A stretch of DNA of 64,000 nt from Streptomyces phaeofaciens. GTDB taxonomy: Bacteria; Actinomycetota; Actinomycetes; Streptomycetales; Streptomycetaceae. Below the pieces are notes generated by a model. It made no database searches and was not told where the DNA came from. It worked only from the letters and a program-made list of their open reading frames with translations. The stretch spans positions 310,001 to 374,000 of the forward strand of contig NZ_BMSA01000001.1 of NCBI RefSeq assembly GCF_014648915.1. Reading direction: 5' to 3'. This document shows positions 51,015 to 59,998 of this stretch, in pieces. How positions within the stretch are numbered: the stretch's first letter is position 1; every line of letters begins with the position of its first letter. A program made the position numbers and the translations under genes.

Positions 51015-51188
51015 ATGTCCACCACTGTTGAACCCCTCTCCGAGCGATCGGCCGCGGAGGTCAACGAGGAGATCCGGGCCCTGTGGTTCCGGTCGGGCGG
51101 GACACTGAGCGTCGAGCAGCGTGCGGAGTATCAGCGGCTCGTCCTGGAGTGGGCCGCAGCGGCCCCCCAGAAGGCGAACGCGGCCTGA
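51015..51188 (+). CDS. Small acidic protein of unknown function (57 aa)
   Basis: A 57-residue helical protein (TTVEPLSERSAAEVNEEIRA, LWFRSGGTLSVEQRAEYQRL, VLEWAAAAPQKANAA). Not recognised. It is supported as a real gene by codon use, a canonical terminator directly after it and a -10 box directly before it. The lack of a ribosome site suggests a leaderless mRNA. The layout of two helix pairs resembles small adaptor-like proteins of Streptomyces. Confidence 0.75.
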   Translation: MSTTVEPLSERSAAEVNEEIRALWFRSGGTLSVEQRAEYQRLVLEWAAAAPQKANAA

Positions 51189-51225
51189 CGCTCCCCGAGG
51201 ACCGCCGTTCCTCTCCAGCCGAAGC

Positions 51226-51250
51226 GGGCACCCGGACCGGGTGCCCTTTT
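51226..51250 (+). terminator. Intrinsic terminator
   Basis: GGGCACCCGG / CCGGGTGCCC perfect stem followed by TTTT, between the 57-residue gene and the convergent protease gene. Confidence 0.85.
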
Positions 51251-51261
51251 CGCTGTCCGGC

Positions 51262-52662
51262 TCATCCCCAGGTCGCCGAGTAGTAGTCCCGGTACGCCTT
51301 GCGGTCCTGCTCCGCCCGGATGTACCGGGTCGCGACCAGGGCGACCATGCTGCCGGCGATGACCAGCAGACCGGGGCCGATGTTCCGGGGGTCGGTGAGC
51401 CGGGACGCCAGGGTCGCGCCACCGCCGCCGGTCACGGGAGTGGTCGAGCCCGGCGAGGTGGTACCCGGGGCGCTCGCGGCCTGGGTGGGCGAGAGGGACG
51501 GCTCGGGGGCGCCGGAGGCCGCGGCCCCACCGCCCTGCCCGGCGTTGTCCGACGGCGCGGCCACGATCAGCTGCACGTTGAGCTGCGCCAGCGCGCGCGT
51601 CACCGGCTGGAAGAACGTCGTCCCGCCCGTCGTGCAGTCGCCGCTGCCGCCCGAGGTGATGCCCAGGGCGATGCCCTCGGAGAACATCGGGCCGCCGCTG
51701 TCGCCCGGTTCGGCGCACACGTTCGTCTCGATGAGCCCGCTGACCGTGCCCTCCGGGTAGTTGACCGTCGCGTCCAGTCCGGTGACCTCGCCGTCACGCA
51801 GTCCGCTGGTGCTGCCGCTGCGGAACACCCGCTGGCCGACGGCCGCGTCACCGGTGCCCGTGATGCGCACCCCGTTGCCGCCGCCGACGGCCACGATGTC
51901 GGCCCCGTCGCCGGCCTCGCCGTCGGCGTACTGGACGAGGGAGAAGTCACTGACCGGGAAGGTGGAGACGACCGTGGTGCCCACCTCCTGCTTGCCCTGG
52001 TTGTCGGCGAACCACGTCGACTCGTTGGGCCCGCAGTGTCCGGCGGTGAGGATGAAGTCGCTCGTCCCGTTGGTCACGTTGAAGCCGGCCGAGCAGCGCC
52101 CTGCGGTCGACAGGATCGGCAGCGCCCCGTTGAGACGGGTGGTGAACGTGCCCTCGGTGCGCTCCATCCGGACGAAGCTGCCGATGCCCGCCGCGGTCCG
52201 GGTCATCCCCGACCAGTCGGAGGCCGACACCGTGCTGTCGCCCTGCACGACGACCTGGTTGGTCTTGTAGTCCAGCACCCACGCCGTTCCCGGCACCTTC
52301 GGGGCGGATTTCAGTGTCTTCGTGGCGGTCCTCAACTCGTTCATGCTGTGCCCGACGACCTTCGCCGTCACGCCCGCCTCACGCACGGCGGCGGCCGTCT
52401 CCTCGTCGGTGACCGCGACGACCGGCTTCCCGTCGTCACCGATCCAGGTCCCGGCCGTGCGCGCGGTGCCGAGCTTCTCGACCAGGGCCGCCCCGGGGTT
52501 CGTCACCACCGCGTCGTCGGAGTCCGCACGTGTCGTCGCCCCCGCGGCGGGTGGTTCGCTCGCCATGGCGGCCTGCGTGACCATGACCCCTCCGAGGAGG
52601 AGTCCGCCGACGGCCGCCAGCCGTGTCACTCGCCTGACGATCCGTCGTCGTACATGCCTCAT
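51262..52662 (-). CDS. Membrane-tethered S1-family serine protease
   Basis: A 466-residue preproprotease. An N-terminal signal (RHVRRRIVRRVTRLAAVGGL, cut near AMASEPP) and a pro-region (about 35-165) precede a streptogrisin-like domain with His in LTAGHCG, Asp in VSDFSLVQY and Ser in EPGDSGGPM. A Pro/Ser/Thr/Gly-rich stalk (about 385-425) leads to a C-terminal membrane helix (GPGLLVIAGSMVALVATRYI) and a short charged tail. ATG 52662 has GGGAG seven bases upstream. It would stay on the outer face of the membrane. The protease core is closely similar to the one at 19056, which has a free acidic repeat tail instead. Confidence 0.92.
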   Translation of the reverse strand: MRHVRRRIVRRVTRLAAVGGLLLGGVMVTQAAMASEPPAAGATTRADSDDAVVTNPGAALVEKLGTARTAGTWIGDDGKPVVAVTDEETAAAVREAGVTAKVVGHSMNELRTATKTLKSAPKVPGTAWVLDYKTNQVVVQGDSTVSASDWSGMTRTAAGIGSFVRMERTEGTFTTRLNGALPILSTAGRCSAGFNVTNGTSDFILTAGHCGPNESTWFADNQGKQEVGTTVVSTFPVSDFSLVQYADGEAGDGADIVAVGGGNGVRITGTGDAAVGQRVFRSGSTSGLRDGEVTGLDATVNYPEGTVSGLIETNVCAEPGDSGGPMFSEGIALGITSGGSGDCTTGGTTFFQPVTRALAQLNVQLIVAAPSDNAGQGGGAAASGAPEPSLSPTQAASAPGTTSPGSTTPVTGGGGATLASRLTDPRNIGPGLLVIAGSMVALVATRYIRAEQDRKAYRDYYSATWG

Positions 52663-52799
52663 GTCATGGCTCCCGAACCCCGAACGCACGGCTCAACGCC
52701 GCAGGGCCCTCCGGTCGTCGAGTGCCCTCATCTCCATACGTGCCGGGACCCCGACGCGTTCAGTCCGGATGCGATCCCCTCGCCGCCCCCGCGGCCGGC

Positions 52800-53627
52800 T
52801 CAGCGCTTGCGCGCCACCGCGCCGAACATCGCGACCTCATCGGGCTCTTGGCCGGCCGGCGCCGGGCGCCAGCGCGAGCACGACACTACGCCGGGATCCA
52901 GCAGGTCCAGGCCGTCGAAGAAGCGGGCGACGTCCCCGGGAGCGCGCTGGGTCAGCTTCGGTGTGCCGTGCTCGTTCCAGAACCGCACGGCCTCGTCGAC
53001 GTCCGGCATCGCCGGGCTGGTCACGGTGTGCGACAGCACCAGATGACTGCCCGACGGCAACCGCTCCATCAGCCGGCGCACCAGAGCGTAGGGGTCCTCG
53101 TCCTCGCCGATGAAGATGACCACGCCGAGCAGCATCAACGCCACCGGCTCGTCGAGGTCCAGCGTCTTCGCCGCGTGTTCGAGGATCGAGTCCACGTTGC
53201 GCAGATCCTCGTCGAGGTAGTCGGTACGGCCCTGCGGCGTGCTGCTGAGCAGGGCACGGGCGTGTGCCAGCACCAGCGGGTCGTTGTCGACGTACACGAT
53301 CCGGGCGTCCGGGGCGAACCGCTGCGCCACCTCGTGCGTGTTGTCCGCGGTCGGCAGCCCGGTGCCGATGTCGAGGAACTGGCGTAACCCGGCCTCGGTC
53401 ACCAGGTGTTCCACGGCGCGGCCCAGGAAGAGCCGGTCGGCGCGGGCGTACTCGCCGATGCCCGGGTGCAGTTGCCGGATCCGGTCGCCGGTCGCGCGGT
53501 CGACCTCGTAGTTGTCCTTGCCGCCCAGCCAGTAGTTCCAGATACGGGCGGTGTGCGGCTGGGTGGTGTCGATACGGCGGTTCGGATCCTGTGCGGCCGC
53601 GCGGACGGCCTGCGGGGTCTCGGTCAC
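52800..53627 (-). CDS. SAM-dependent methyltransferase (DUF574/Methyltransf_19 family)
   Basis: A 275-residue protein of the actinomycete-expanded family. The typical start is PNRRIDTTQPHTARIWNYWL followed by GGKDNYEVDR. The SAM motif is FLDIGTGLPTADNTHE, then VYVDNDPLVLAHARALL, VALMLLGVVIFIGED and VLSHT. Dozens of copies occur per Streptomyces genome and their substrates are unknown. GTG 53627 is the start. Confidence 0.92.
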   Translation of the reverse strand: MTETPQAVRAAAQDPNRRIDTTQPHTARIWNYWLGGKDNYEVDRATGDRIRQLHPGIGEYARADRLFLGRAVEHLVTEAGLRQFLDIGTGLPTADNTHEVAQRFAPDARIVYVDNDPLVLAHARALLSSTPQGRTDYLDEDLRNVDSILEHAAKTLDLDEPVALMLLGVVIFIGEDEDPYALVRRLMERLPSGSHLVLSHTVTSPAMPDVDEAVRFWNEHGTPKLTQRAPGDVARFFDGLDLLDPGVVSCSRWRPAPAGQEPDEVAMFGAVARKR

Positions 53628-53690
53628 GGGTCGGCTCCTGAGGAAGGGGCGGAGGAAGGGGGCGGCCGGGAGGCTCGCTCAACGAGCAAT

Positions 53691-54725
53691 CTAGAACGCC
53701 GAGTTGACCTCTGTGGAGCATCCCGCAGGGCCGGTGCCGACGTTGTCCGGTTCCGCCACCGCGCCGAGCCGAGCCCGGCTGCCCTCGTCGCCCCAGACGG
53801 CCGACTCGCCGGTGTACGGGCGCAGCAGCGCGGTCAGCGCCGGGTCGCCGCGGCCGTTCAGCTCGTCCGAGGCGAACCGGCGCGCGATCCCGGCGAGGAA
53901 GTCGGCGAGCTGCACCCGCGCGTCGGACCCCGCCACGACCAGCCGCAGCCCGGTGAGCCCGATGCCCCGCCGCCGTGCCGTGTCCTCGATCCAGGCGATC
54001 CGCTCCGGGGTGAGCATGTTCTGCCGGTCGTGCGCCAGCCGGACCGGACGTCCGCCGCCGCTCCAGTGCGCGGCCGTGCGCAGAATCGACGACGGCAAAG
54101 GATTGAGAACCGGAATGAGCGGAGCCCGGCCACCCAGGATGGCCGCCCGGTAGGAATGCGCCCGCTCCCGGCCCTGCGTGAATCGCTCCAGAAGGTCCGC
54201 CGCCGGCGTCCCGGAATACGCCCGCCGCAGCCTGTCGATGTGGTGGAAGAACGCCTCGACCGGTTCCCCCGCCGCCTCGTCGACGCGTATCCACAGCAGC
54301 CGGTTGGCCGCCGTGAGGAATTCCCGCCATTCCTCCGCCGAGAACGTCGCCCGTCTGCTGCGGTAGAGGGAAAGTGCCGTTCCCGGATCGTCGAGCAGCA
54401 GGTCGGCGGTCCGGTCCACCAAGAAGAACGCCTTCTCGACCAGATGCACATGAGCCTGCCCGTACAGCGGTCCGGACACGGAGAGCAGCCATTCCAGGAC
54501 CGCCCGGTGTTTCTCCCGCAACAGATGGTTCGCCTTGTATTCCTCGGCGGGAGAACGGATCCGGTCGCGAATCTCCCGGATGTGCCCGGCCGCGGATTCC
54601 ATCGGCAGCACCACACTGGCGTGCGCGAACACATCCGTGTTCCCGCGGGTGAGATTCTCGCCGTCCGATCCGGACTCGTCGCAGGCCGCTTCCACGGATG
54701 TCCCGTTCACGTGATCCCAGGTCAC
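53691..54725 (-). CDS. DUF3800-like (RNase H-fold) protein
   Basis: A 344-residue protein. Near the N-terminus [12 protein letters not shown] matches the DESG start of DUF3800 proteins. Near the C-terminus the segment [20 protein letters not shown] matches their conserved (I/V)QLADxxAG motif. Together these bracket an RNase H-like fold; acidic residues in both motifs could bind metal. The middle part is helical. Codon use is looser than in neighbouring genes (AGA, CTT and GAA codons, local AT-rich spots), which hints at horizontal transfer. GTG 54725 is the start; GTG 54710 is possible. DUF3800 genes are often in defence or mobile contexts, but none is visible here. Confidence 0.72.
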   Translation of the reverse strand: MTWDHVNGTSVEAACDESGSDGENLTRGNTDVFAHASVVLPMESAAGHIREIRDRIRSPAEEYKANHLLREKHRAVLEWLLSVSGPLYGQAHVHLVEKAFFLVDRTADLLLDDPGTALSLYRSRRATFSAEEWREFLTAANRLLWIRVDEAAGEPVEAFFHHIDRLRRAYSGTPAADLLERFTQGRERAHSYRAAILGGRAPLIPVLNPLPSSILRTAAHWSGGGRPVRLAHDRQNMLTPERIAWIEDTARRRGIGLTGLRLVVAGSDARVQLADFLAGIARRFASDELNGRGDPALTALLRPYTGESAVWGDEGSRARLGAVAEPDNVGTGPAGCSTEVNSAF

Positions 54726-54750
54726 GCATCAGCCCCCTATCTTGTGCCCC

Positions 54751-55968
54751 ATGACCAGGATCCCGCACGAGACGTCCGGTGAACCGAATCCGTTGCACGC
54801 CCTCACCCTCGACCGCCTCCGATGTCGTACGAGCATGAAATGGCGCACCTACCCGGACGACGTCCTTCCGCTGTGGGTCGCGGAGATGGACGTGCCGCTC
54901 GCCGAGCCCGTCGTCCGCGCGGTCACCGACGCGCTCGCGCTCGGCGACACCGGTTACCCGGCCGGAACCGGCTACGCGGAGGCACTGGCCGGGTTCGCCG
55001 CCAAGCGGTGGGGCCGGCACGGGATCGCGGTCGAGCGGACCGCGATCGTGCCCGATGTGATGCTGGGCGTCGTCGAGATGCTCAAGCTGGTGACCGGACC
55101 CGGGGACCCGGTGATCGTCAACCCGCCTGTGTACCCGCCGTTCTTCCCGTTCGTCACCCACCTGGACCGCCGGATCGCCGAGGCGCCGCTGGACACCGAC
55201 GGGCGGCTCGACCTCGACGTGCTGGAGCGGGCCTACCGGCGTGCCGTCGCGGGCGGCGGACGCGCCGCGCATCTGCTGTGCAGCCCGCACAACCCGACCG
55301 GGACCGTGCACACCGCCGAGGAACTGTCGGCGGTCGCCGCGCTCGCGGAGCGGTACGGCGTCCGGGTCGTCGTCGACGAGATCCATGCCCCGCTCACCGC
55401 GGCCGGCGTTGACTTCGTGCCGTACCTGAGCGTGCCCGGCGCGGAGAACGGCCTGTCCCTGATGTCGGCGTCGAAGGCCTGGAACCTGGCCGGGCTCAAG
55501 GCCGCCCTGGCCGTCGCGGGCCCCGGGGCGGCCGCCGATCTGGCCCTGCTGCCGGAGGAGGTCTCGCACGGCCCGAGCCATGTCGGCGTCCTCGCCCACG
55601 CCGCCGCACTGCGCGACGGCACCGCCTGGCTGGACGCCCTGCTGGCCGGCCTCGACGCCAACCGCCGGCTGCTCGCCGACCTGCTGGCCGCGTCACTGCC
55701 CGAGGTCCGGTACCGGCCGGGCGGGGCCACGTATCTGGCCTGGCTGGACTGCCGTTCCCTCGGGCTCGGCGACGATCCGGCCGAGGTCTTCCTGGAGCGG
55801 GGGCGGGTGGCGCTCAGCTCGGGCCCGCTGTTCGGCACCGGCGGAGCCGGGCACGTACGGCTGAATCTGGCCACCTCGCCGGAGATCCTCACCGAGGGCG
55901 TGCGCAGGATGGCGGCCGCCCTGGACCGGCCGCCCCACGAGCCGGGTCCCCGCCCGGCCGCTGCCTAG
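54751..55968 (+). CDS. MalY/PatB-type PLP-dependent C-S beta-lyase/aminotransferase
   Basis: A 405-residue fold-type I enzyme. The MalY/PatB hallmarks are [78 protein letters not shown] and the Schiff-base Lys in [15 protein letters not shown]. It would split cystathionine or cysteine conjugates, or act as an aminotransferase. ATG 54751 gives [10 protein letters not shown]. It lies 9 bp before an F420-type oxidoreductase gene and is probably co-transcribed with it. Confidence 0.93.
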   Translation: MTRIPHETSGEPNPLHALTLDRLRCRTSMKWRTYPDDVLPLWVAEMDVPLAEPVVRAVTDALALGDTGYPAGTGYAEALAGFAAKRWGRHGIAVERTAIVPDVMLGVVEMLKLVTGPGDPVIVNPPVYPPFFPFVTHLDRRIAEAPLDTDGRLDLDVLERAYRRAVAGGGRAAHLLCSPHNPTGTVHTAEELSAVAALAERYGVRVVVDEIHAPLTAAGVDFVPYLSVPGAENGLSLMSASKAWNLAGLKAALAVAGPGAAADLALLPEEVSHGPSHVGVLAHAAALRDGTAWLDALLAGLDANRRLLADLLAASLPEVRYRPGGATYLAWLDCRSLGLGDDPAEVFLERGRVALSSGPLFGTGGAGHVRLNLATSPEILTEGVRRMAAALDRPPHEPGPRPAAA

Positions 55969-55977
55969 ACTGCGGAC

Positions 55978-56358
55978 ATGGATGAGAAGTCGCTCGACCG
56001 GCTGGCGGCAGGCAAGTACCTGCTGATCACGAGCTATCGGAAGAACGGAACGGGAGTCGCGACGCCCGTCTGGGTGGTGCGCGACGGGGACGCGCTCGGT
56101 GCCTGGTCGGCCGCCGACTCCTGGAAGGTGAAGCGGATCAGGGCCCGCGGGGACGTCCTCGTCGGACCCTGCGACGTCCGCGGCAACCCGACCGGCGAGC
56201 AGATCCCGGCCACCGCCGAGATCTGCGACGCGCAGACCACCGCCCGCTACCGCACGCTGATCGCCCGCAAGTACGGTCTCGTCGGCCGGCTCACCCTGCT
56301 GGGCAGCCGGATGCGCCGGGGCCTGGACGGGACCATCGGGATCCGCGTCACGCTGTGA
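55978..56358 (+). CDS. PPOX-class F420-dependent oxidoreductase-like protein
   Basis: A 126-residue split-barrel flavin/deazaflavin-binding protein. The pattern LAAGKYLLITSYRKNGTGVA, TPVWVVRDGDALGAWSAADS, WKVKRIRARGDVLVGPCDVR, GNPTGEQIPATAEI is that of the PPOX class F420-dependent enzymes common in actinomycetes. The cofactor is inferred from the family. It lies directly behind the C-S lyase gene. Confidence 0.88.
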   Translation: MDEKSLDRLAAGKYLLITSYRKNGTGVATPVWVVRDGDALGAWSAADSWKVKRIRARGDVLVGPCDVRGNPTGEQIPATAEICDAQTTARYRTLIARKYGLVGRLTLLGSRMRRGLDGTIGIRVTL

Positions 56359-56367
56359 GGACGCACA

Positions 56368-56397
56368 GGGGGCGTGGACCGGTCGGCCCACGCCCCC
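56368..56397. terminator. Stem-loop between convergent genes
   Basis: A perfect 10-bp stem GGGGGCGTGG / CCACGCCCCC with a 10-base loop, directly after the oxidoreductase stop and before the end of the convergent secreted hydrolase gene. Confidence 0.7.
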
Positions 56398-56412
56398 CTC
56401 GTGCCGTACGGA

Positions 56413-59181
56413 CTACGGCGCGTCCACGACCGTCCCCGTCAGTACCGGGTGGTCCGGCAGCGGATCGCCGCTGTCGTCGGTGAGCGCGAGCCGCGTCGAC
56501 TCGGCCGGCTCGGTCACCCGGTCCTTCACCGTCGGCACGGTGAAGTCGACGGTCGTGGCCCCGGCCGGGATGCTCATCCACACCCACAGGCTCGCCTCGG
56601 ACAGCGGGCGCTCCGGGTCGGGCGAGACACCGGAGAGGTCCGCGAGCCACTGCGGATCCACGTCCTTGGTGGACAGCTCCGCGCCCTCGGCGGCCGGGAA
56701 GACCCTGACCGGCTGTGAGATCTCCACGTCGGCGGGCTCGGAGAGGGAGATCCGCCAGGTCAGCGACTCGCCCTCGGTCACCTTGTCGGCGACCGGCGTC
56801 AGGGCGACCTTCGGTGCCGGGTCGTCCTCCTCCGCCGTGACCCCGCCCTGGGCGGAGCCGACGACCGCGCCGCGCACGGCCTTCACCAGCAGGTCCTGCT
56901 GCTTGCCGTAGCCGAAGCGGGTGTCGCCCTTCACCTCGACCGGTACGTCGATCGGGGAGACGCCGGGCCGTACCCGGACCACTTTCTCCTTCGCCGTGCC
57001 GGTCTCCGGGTCGACGACGTAGAAGCGGACCGTGCCGCTGCCGTGCCCGGACACCGTGACCGGGACGTGGTAGGTGCGGGTGCCGGAGTCGCCCTCCTTG
57101 ACCGTGAGCCGGCCGATGTCGACGCGCGGCAGCGTCGCGGCCCGCACCGCCGGGGTACCGGGGGACCAGCCCCAGGCGTCCATGAACCAGGCCCGCCCGG
57201 CCCCCGAACGCGGGGTCAGCTCAAGGGACTTCACGTGCCCGAGGTCGAGCCCGGCGCGGGTGGCGGCGGTCAGCGGGACGCGCAGCTCGCGGGCCCAGTA
57301 GGAGGCGGTGCGCTCCGAACCGGGCAGCCCGTCGGCCTCGACCCGGCCCAGCTTCGCGCGGCGGCCGGCGGAGTCGGTGACCGTCACGTCCAGCCCGGTG
57401 CCGGTGGTGTTCGGCGGCACGAACACGCGCAGTGCCAGGCTCTTGGCGCCGGACAGGGAGACGGGCGCGGTGGAAGTGATCTTCGTGGGGGTGCCGGGCG
57501 CGGACCACTGCATGGCGACCGCGCTGACGCCGGTGTCCCGCTCCAGGGCCCACCACCCGAAGTGCGGTGACCTTCCGCCGCTCTCGGTGTTCAGGCAGGC
57601 CTTCGCCGGGTCGGGGTCCGACCAGCACACCCGGCCGCCGGTCACCTTCACACCGCCGTCCGGCAGGAAGCCGCCCGTGCGGCGGGCGCCGACGGCGTGC
57701 GTCAGGACCCGGGCCGGGTCGGCGGAGCGGGCGCGCCTGCCGGTCCCGTCGAGCAGCGGGCGGACCCGGTCGTCACTGGCGACGAACAGCCGGGCCGCCG
57801 CGGCTATGTAGGTGGCGCCGGCCCTGTGCTGCTGATCGGCGGTCAGCCGGGTGGGGGCGCTCGTCGAGCACACCGGGTCCGGCCGGCTCTCGTCGTCCTC
57901 CCAGAAGTCGTCGAAGGAGGGGGCCACCGCCTTGCCGGGCGTCCACTCGGTGTTGAAGAAGTTGTGATTGGCGCCGACCACGTACACCGCGCTGTGCAGG
58001 GCGGTGCCCCGGCTGACACCGCGGGTGCCGTCGACGAACACCTCGCCCTCGAGGTCGGAGACGTCACCGTCGCAGCCCGGCAGGATCGCCGCGGACGGTA
58101 CGTCGGCGACCGGATTGTGGCCGAAGATCGTCGGTCCGACGAGGACGGTGCCGCGGATCTTCCAGCGGACCGGTCCCCGGTAGCCGTCCTGCGCCGCGGG
58201 CGGCGGGTAGAGGCTGTCCAGGGCGGCGCGGTTGACGCCCTCGCCGCCGCGCGAGTGGCCCACGAGCAGGACCCGGGAGAGATCGGCCCTCGGCGCGTCG
58301 TGCACGACCGCCGGGGCCGTGGCCGGGTTCGCCGACCAGCCGGCCCACTGCGCGAGGTGCCGGCGCACCAGCGAGGAACGGGCCTGCGCGCCGCCGTCCT
58401 CGGCGGCCCAGTCCTGGCCGTTGATGCCGTTCGCGGAGATGGAGACCGTGACATAGCCCTGCGAGGCGAGGAGCTTCTGGTCCTGGAGGTAGCCGCGGTA
58501 GCTGGGGATCGACTTCATGTCGGCCGGGCAGGGCCAGTCGCCGGTGGCGTCGTCGGCGCCCGGCTTGTAGCAGGTGGTGTGCCGGCCGTGCAGGAACAGC
58601 GCGAGCGGCCGCTTGCCGGTGGCGCCCTCGGGCGCGACGACGACGGCCTGCATCTCGACCGGTGCGGGGAAGCCGGGCAGCTTCACCGGGTCGAGGTCGT
58701 ACTCGCCGGTGACCGTGCGGTACGCGCCCGGCCTGCCGGGGTCCACGGGGTTCGCCGGGGGCCGGCCGGAAAGCGGGGCCGCGGTCAGCGCGTTCCGCGG
58801 TGCGCGGCCGGAGTCGACGGCGGGCGCGTCCAGCCGGCGTCCGCCCGCGAGGACCTGGAGGTCCGTCAGCGGTGCGGTCCGGTCCAGGGCGAGCCGGAAC
58901 GTGCGACCGTCCGTGCCGGGCTCCGGCACACCGAGCAGCCGTCCCGCCGCGTGGAACTCGACCCGGGCGTCCCCCATGGGCACGGGGGTGTCCGACCGCC
59001 AGACCAGCTCACGCGCGGTGCCGTCGCCCGCCAGGCGCCAGCCCGGTGGCAGCCCGCTGTCGGAATCCGCCGCCGATACCGCTGCCGCGGGCGGCTGTTG
59101 GGCCTGAGCCGCTCCCGGTAATCCCACCAGTGCCGCGAGCACGGCCACGGCGGTGACACCTGTTCGCCGGGCATGGGTCAA
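56413..59181 (-). CDS. Large secreted alpha/beta-hydrolase with C-terminal Calx-beta-like domains
   Basis: A 922-residue secreted protein. TTG 59181 is favoured by GAGGAGGGG a few bases upstream. A signal peptide (ARRTGVTAVAVLAALVGLPG, cut near AQAQQPP) and a beta-rich region (about 30-165) precede a hydrolase domain (about 170-480) with RPLALFLHGRHTTCY, the elbow LLVGHSRGGEGVNRAAL and VVGANHNFFNTEW, which supplies a likely His. Then come a beta-sandwich (about 490-690) and two Calx-beta-like segments (LTVKEGDSGTRTYHVPVTVS; DKVTEGESLTWRISLSEPAD). Lipase-, polyester- or peptidase-like activity on an external polymer is possible; the substrate is unknown. Confidence 0.85.
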   Translation of the reverse strand: MTHARRTGVTAVAVLAALVGLPGAAQAQQPPAAAVSAADSDSGLPPGWRLAGDGTARELVWRSDTPVPMGDARVEFHAAGRLLGVPEPGTDGRTFRLALDRTAPLTDLQVLAGGRRLDAPAVDSGRAPRNALTAAPLSGRPPANPVDPGRPGAYRTVTGEYDLDPVKLPGFPAPVEMQAVVVAPEGATGKRPLALFLHGRHTTCYKPGADDATGDWPCPADMKSIPSYRGYLQDQKLLASQGYVTVSISANGINGQDWAAEDGGAQARSSLVRRHLAQWAGWSANPATAPAVVHDAPRADLSRVLLVGHSRGGEGVNRAALDSLYPPPAAQDGYRGPVRWKIRGTVLVGPTIFGHNPVADVPSAAILPGCDGDVSDLEGEVFVDGTRGVSRGTALHSAVYVVGANHNFFNTEWTPGKAVAPSFDDFWEDDESRPDPVCSTSAPTRLTADQQHRAGATYIAAAARLFVASDDRVRPLLDGTGRRARSADPARVLTHAVGARRTGGFLPDGGVKVTGGRVCWSDPDPAKACLNTESGGRSPHFGWWALERDTGVSAVAMQWSAPGTPTKITSTAPVSLSGAKSLALRVFVPPNTTGTGLDVTVTDSAGRRAKLGRVEADGLPGSERTASYWARELRVPLTAATRAGLDLGHVKSLELTPRSGAGRAWFMDAWGWSPGTPAVRAATLPRVDIGRLTVKEGDSGTRTYHVPVTVSGHGSGTVRFYVVDPETGTAKEKVVRVRPGVSPIDVPVEVKGDTRFGYGKQQDLLVKAVRGAVVGSAQGGVTAEEDDPAPKVALTPVADKVTEGESLTWRISLSEPADVEISQPVRVFPAAEGAELSTKDVDPQWLADLSGVSPDPERPLSEASLWVWMSIPAGATTVDFTVPTVKDRVTEPAESTRLALTDDSGDPLPDHPVLTGTVVDAP

Positions 59182-59409
59182 GGGTCCCCTCCTCACGCTT
59201 GGAGCGCGGGGGTCCCGTCCGTACCGGGAGCCCCTCACTCCCCGGAGGAAGCGAAACGGCGGCTGTGGGTTGCCTGTGCCCGGGGACTCTGCCCGTTCGG
59301 GACAAGATTCCGGTCACCCGGGACGGCACCGCCGAACCGGGAGCGGAGTTCACCCCCGGCCCCTGGCCCACGGCTCTCCCGGTCTACGTGCCGGAGTGCC
59401 GATGCGCCG

Positions 59410-59823
59410 TCAGCGCCACGCCCGGTACGGCTCGTCGACCAGCTGGAAGACAGGCTCGCCCCGTACCGGGTCCTTGACCGTGGACAACCGGACGCGGTCG
59501 CCGCTGTGGATGCCGATGAGCGGGCCCATGACCCGGCCGCGCACCACGAACCCCTCGGCCATCTCGACCAGGGACACATTGCGCGCGGAGGGGGTGTTGC
59601 GGTGCACCACCGTGGCGTGCCGGACCGTGCCGGTGCCCTCGCTGCGCTCGGTGCGCAGATCGCTTCCCTGGCACACCGGACAGAGCAGCCGCTGGTACAT
59701 GGCGGTGCCGCACCAGGTGCAGCGCTGGAAGACGATGGCGTCCGAGTCCGGGCCCTGGCGGTCGAGGACGCCCGCCAGGGAGCCGGCTGCCTGCACAACA
59801 GTGCTTCCTGAGTGGTGGTACAC
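59410..59823 (-). CDS. DUF35-type zinc-ribbon/OB-fold acyl-CoA-associated protein
   Basis: A 137-residue protein. The N-terminal rubredoxin-like zinc ribbon has CTWCGTAMYQRLLCPVC (two CxxC pairs). The OB-fold follows (GTGTVRHATVVHRNTP, RNVSLVEMAEGFVVRGRVMG, IGIHSGDRVRLSTV). Members of this family (DUF35, ChsH2-like) partner with thiolases or hydratases in acyl-CoA or steroid side-chain metabolism; no partner gene is in the window. GTG 59823 has CAGGGAG upstream. A perfect operator, TGGCACTCAGTGCCA, lies 100 bp upstream, with the TetR gene next to it. Confidence 0.85.
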   Translation of the reverse strand: MYHHSGSTVVQAAGSLAGVLDRQGPDSDAIVFQRCTWCGTAMYQRLLCPVCQGSDLRTERSEGTGTVRHATVVHRNTPSARNVSLVEMAEGFVVRGRVMGPLIGIHSGDRVRLSTVKDPVRGEPVFQLVDEPYRAWR

Positions 59824-59923
59824 GCTGGTCAACTCCCTGCGCCGGGCCGGAATGCCACGTGCGCGGCTCACCCGTGCACGCACGTGCCCGGTTCGCCGTG
59901 CCACCGTGCACGCGCTCAGCGTA

Positions 59924-59938
59924 TGGCACTCAGTGCCA
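59924..59938 (-). promoter_or_regulatory. Operator TGGCACT-C-AGTGCCA upstream of the zinc-ribbon/OB gene
   Basis: A perfect 7-1-7 palindrome 100 bp before the GTG at 59823 and just past the end of the TetR gene. The half-site TGGCACTCAGT recurs upstream of the TetR gene itself (60774-60784), which points to one regulator. Confidence 0.75.
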
Positions 59939-59998
59939 CGCGTAAAGGCACCGGGTACCCCTAAAAACTGGCGTGGGCTCAGATGTGCGGGTGCCCGC

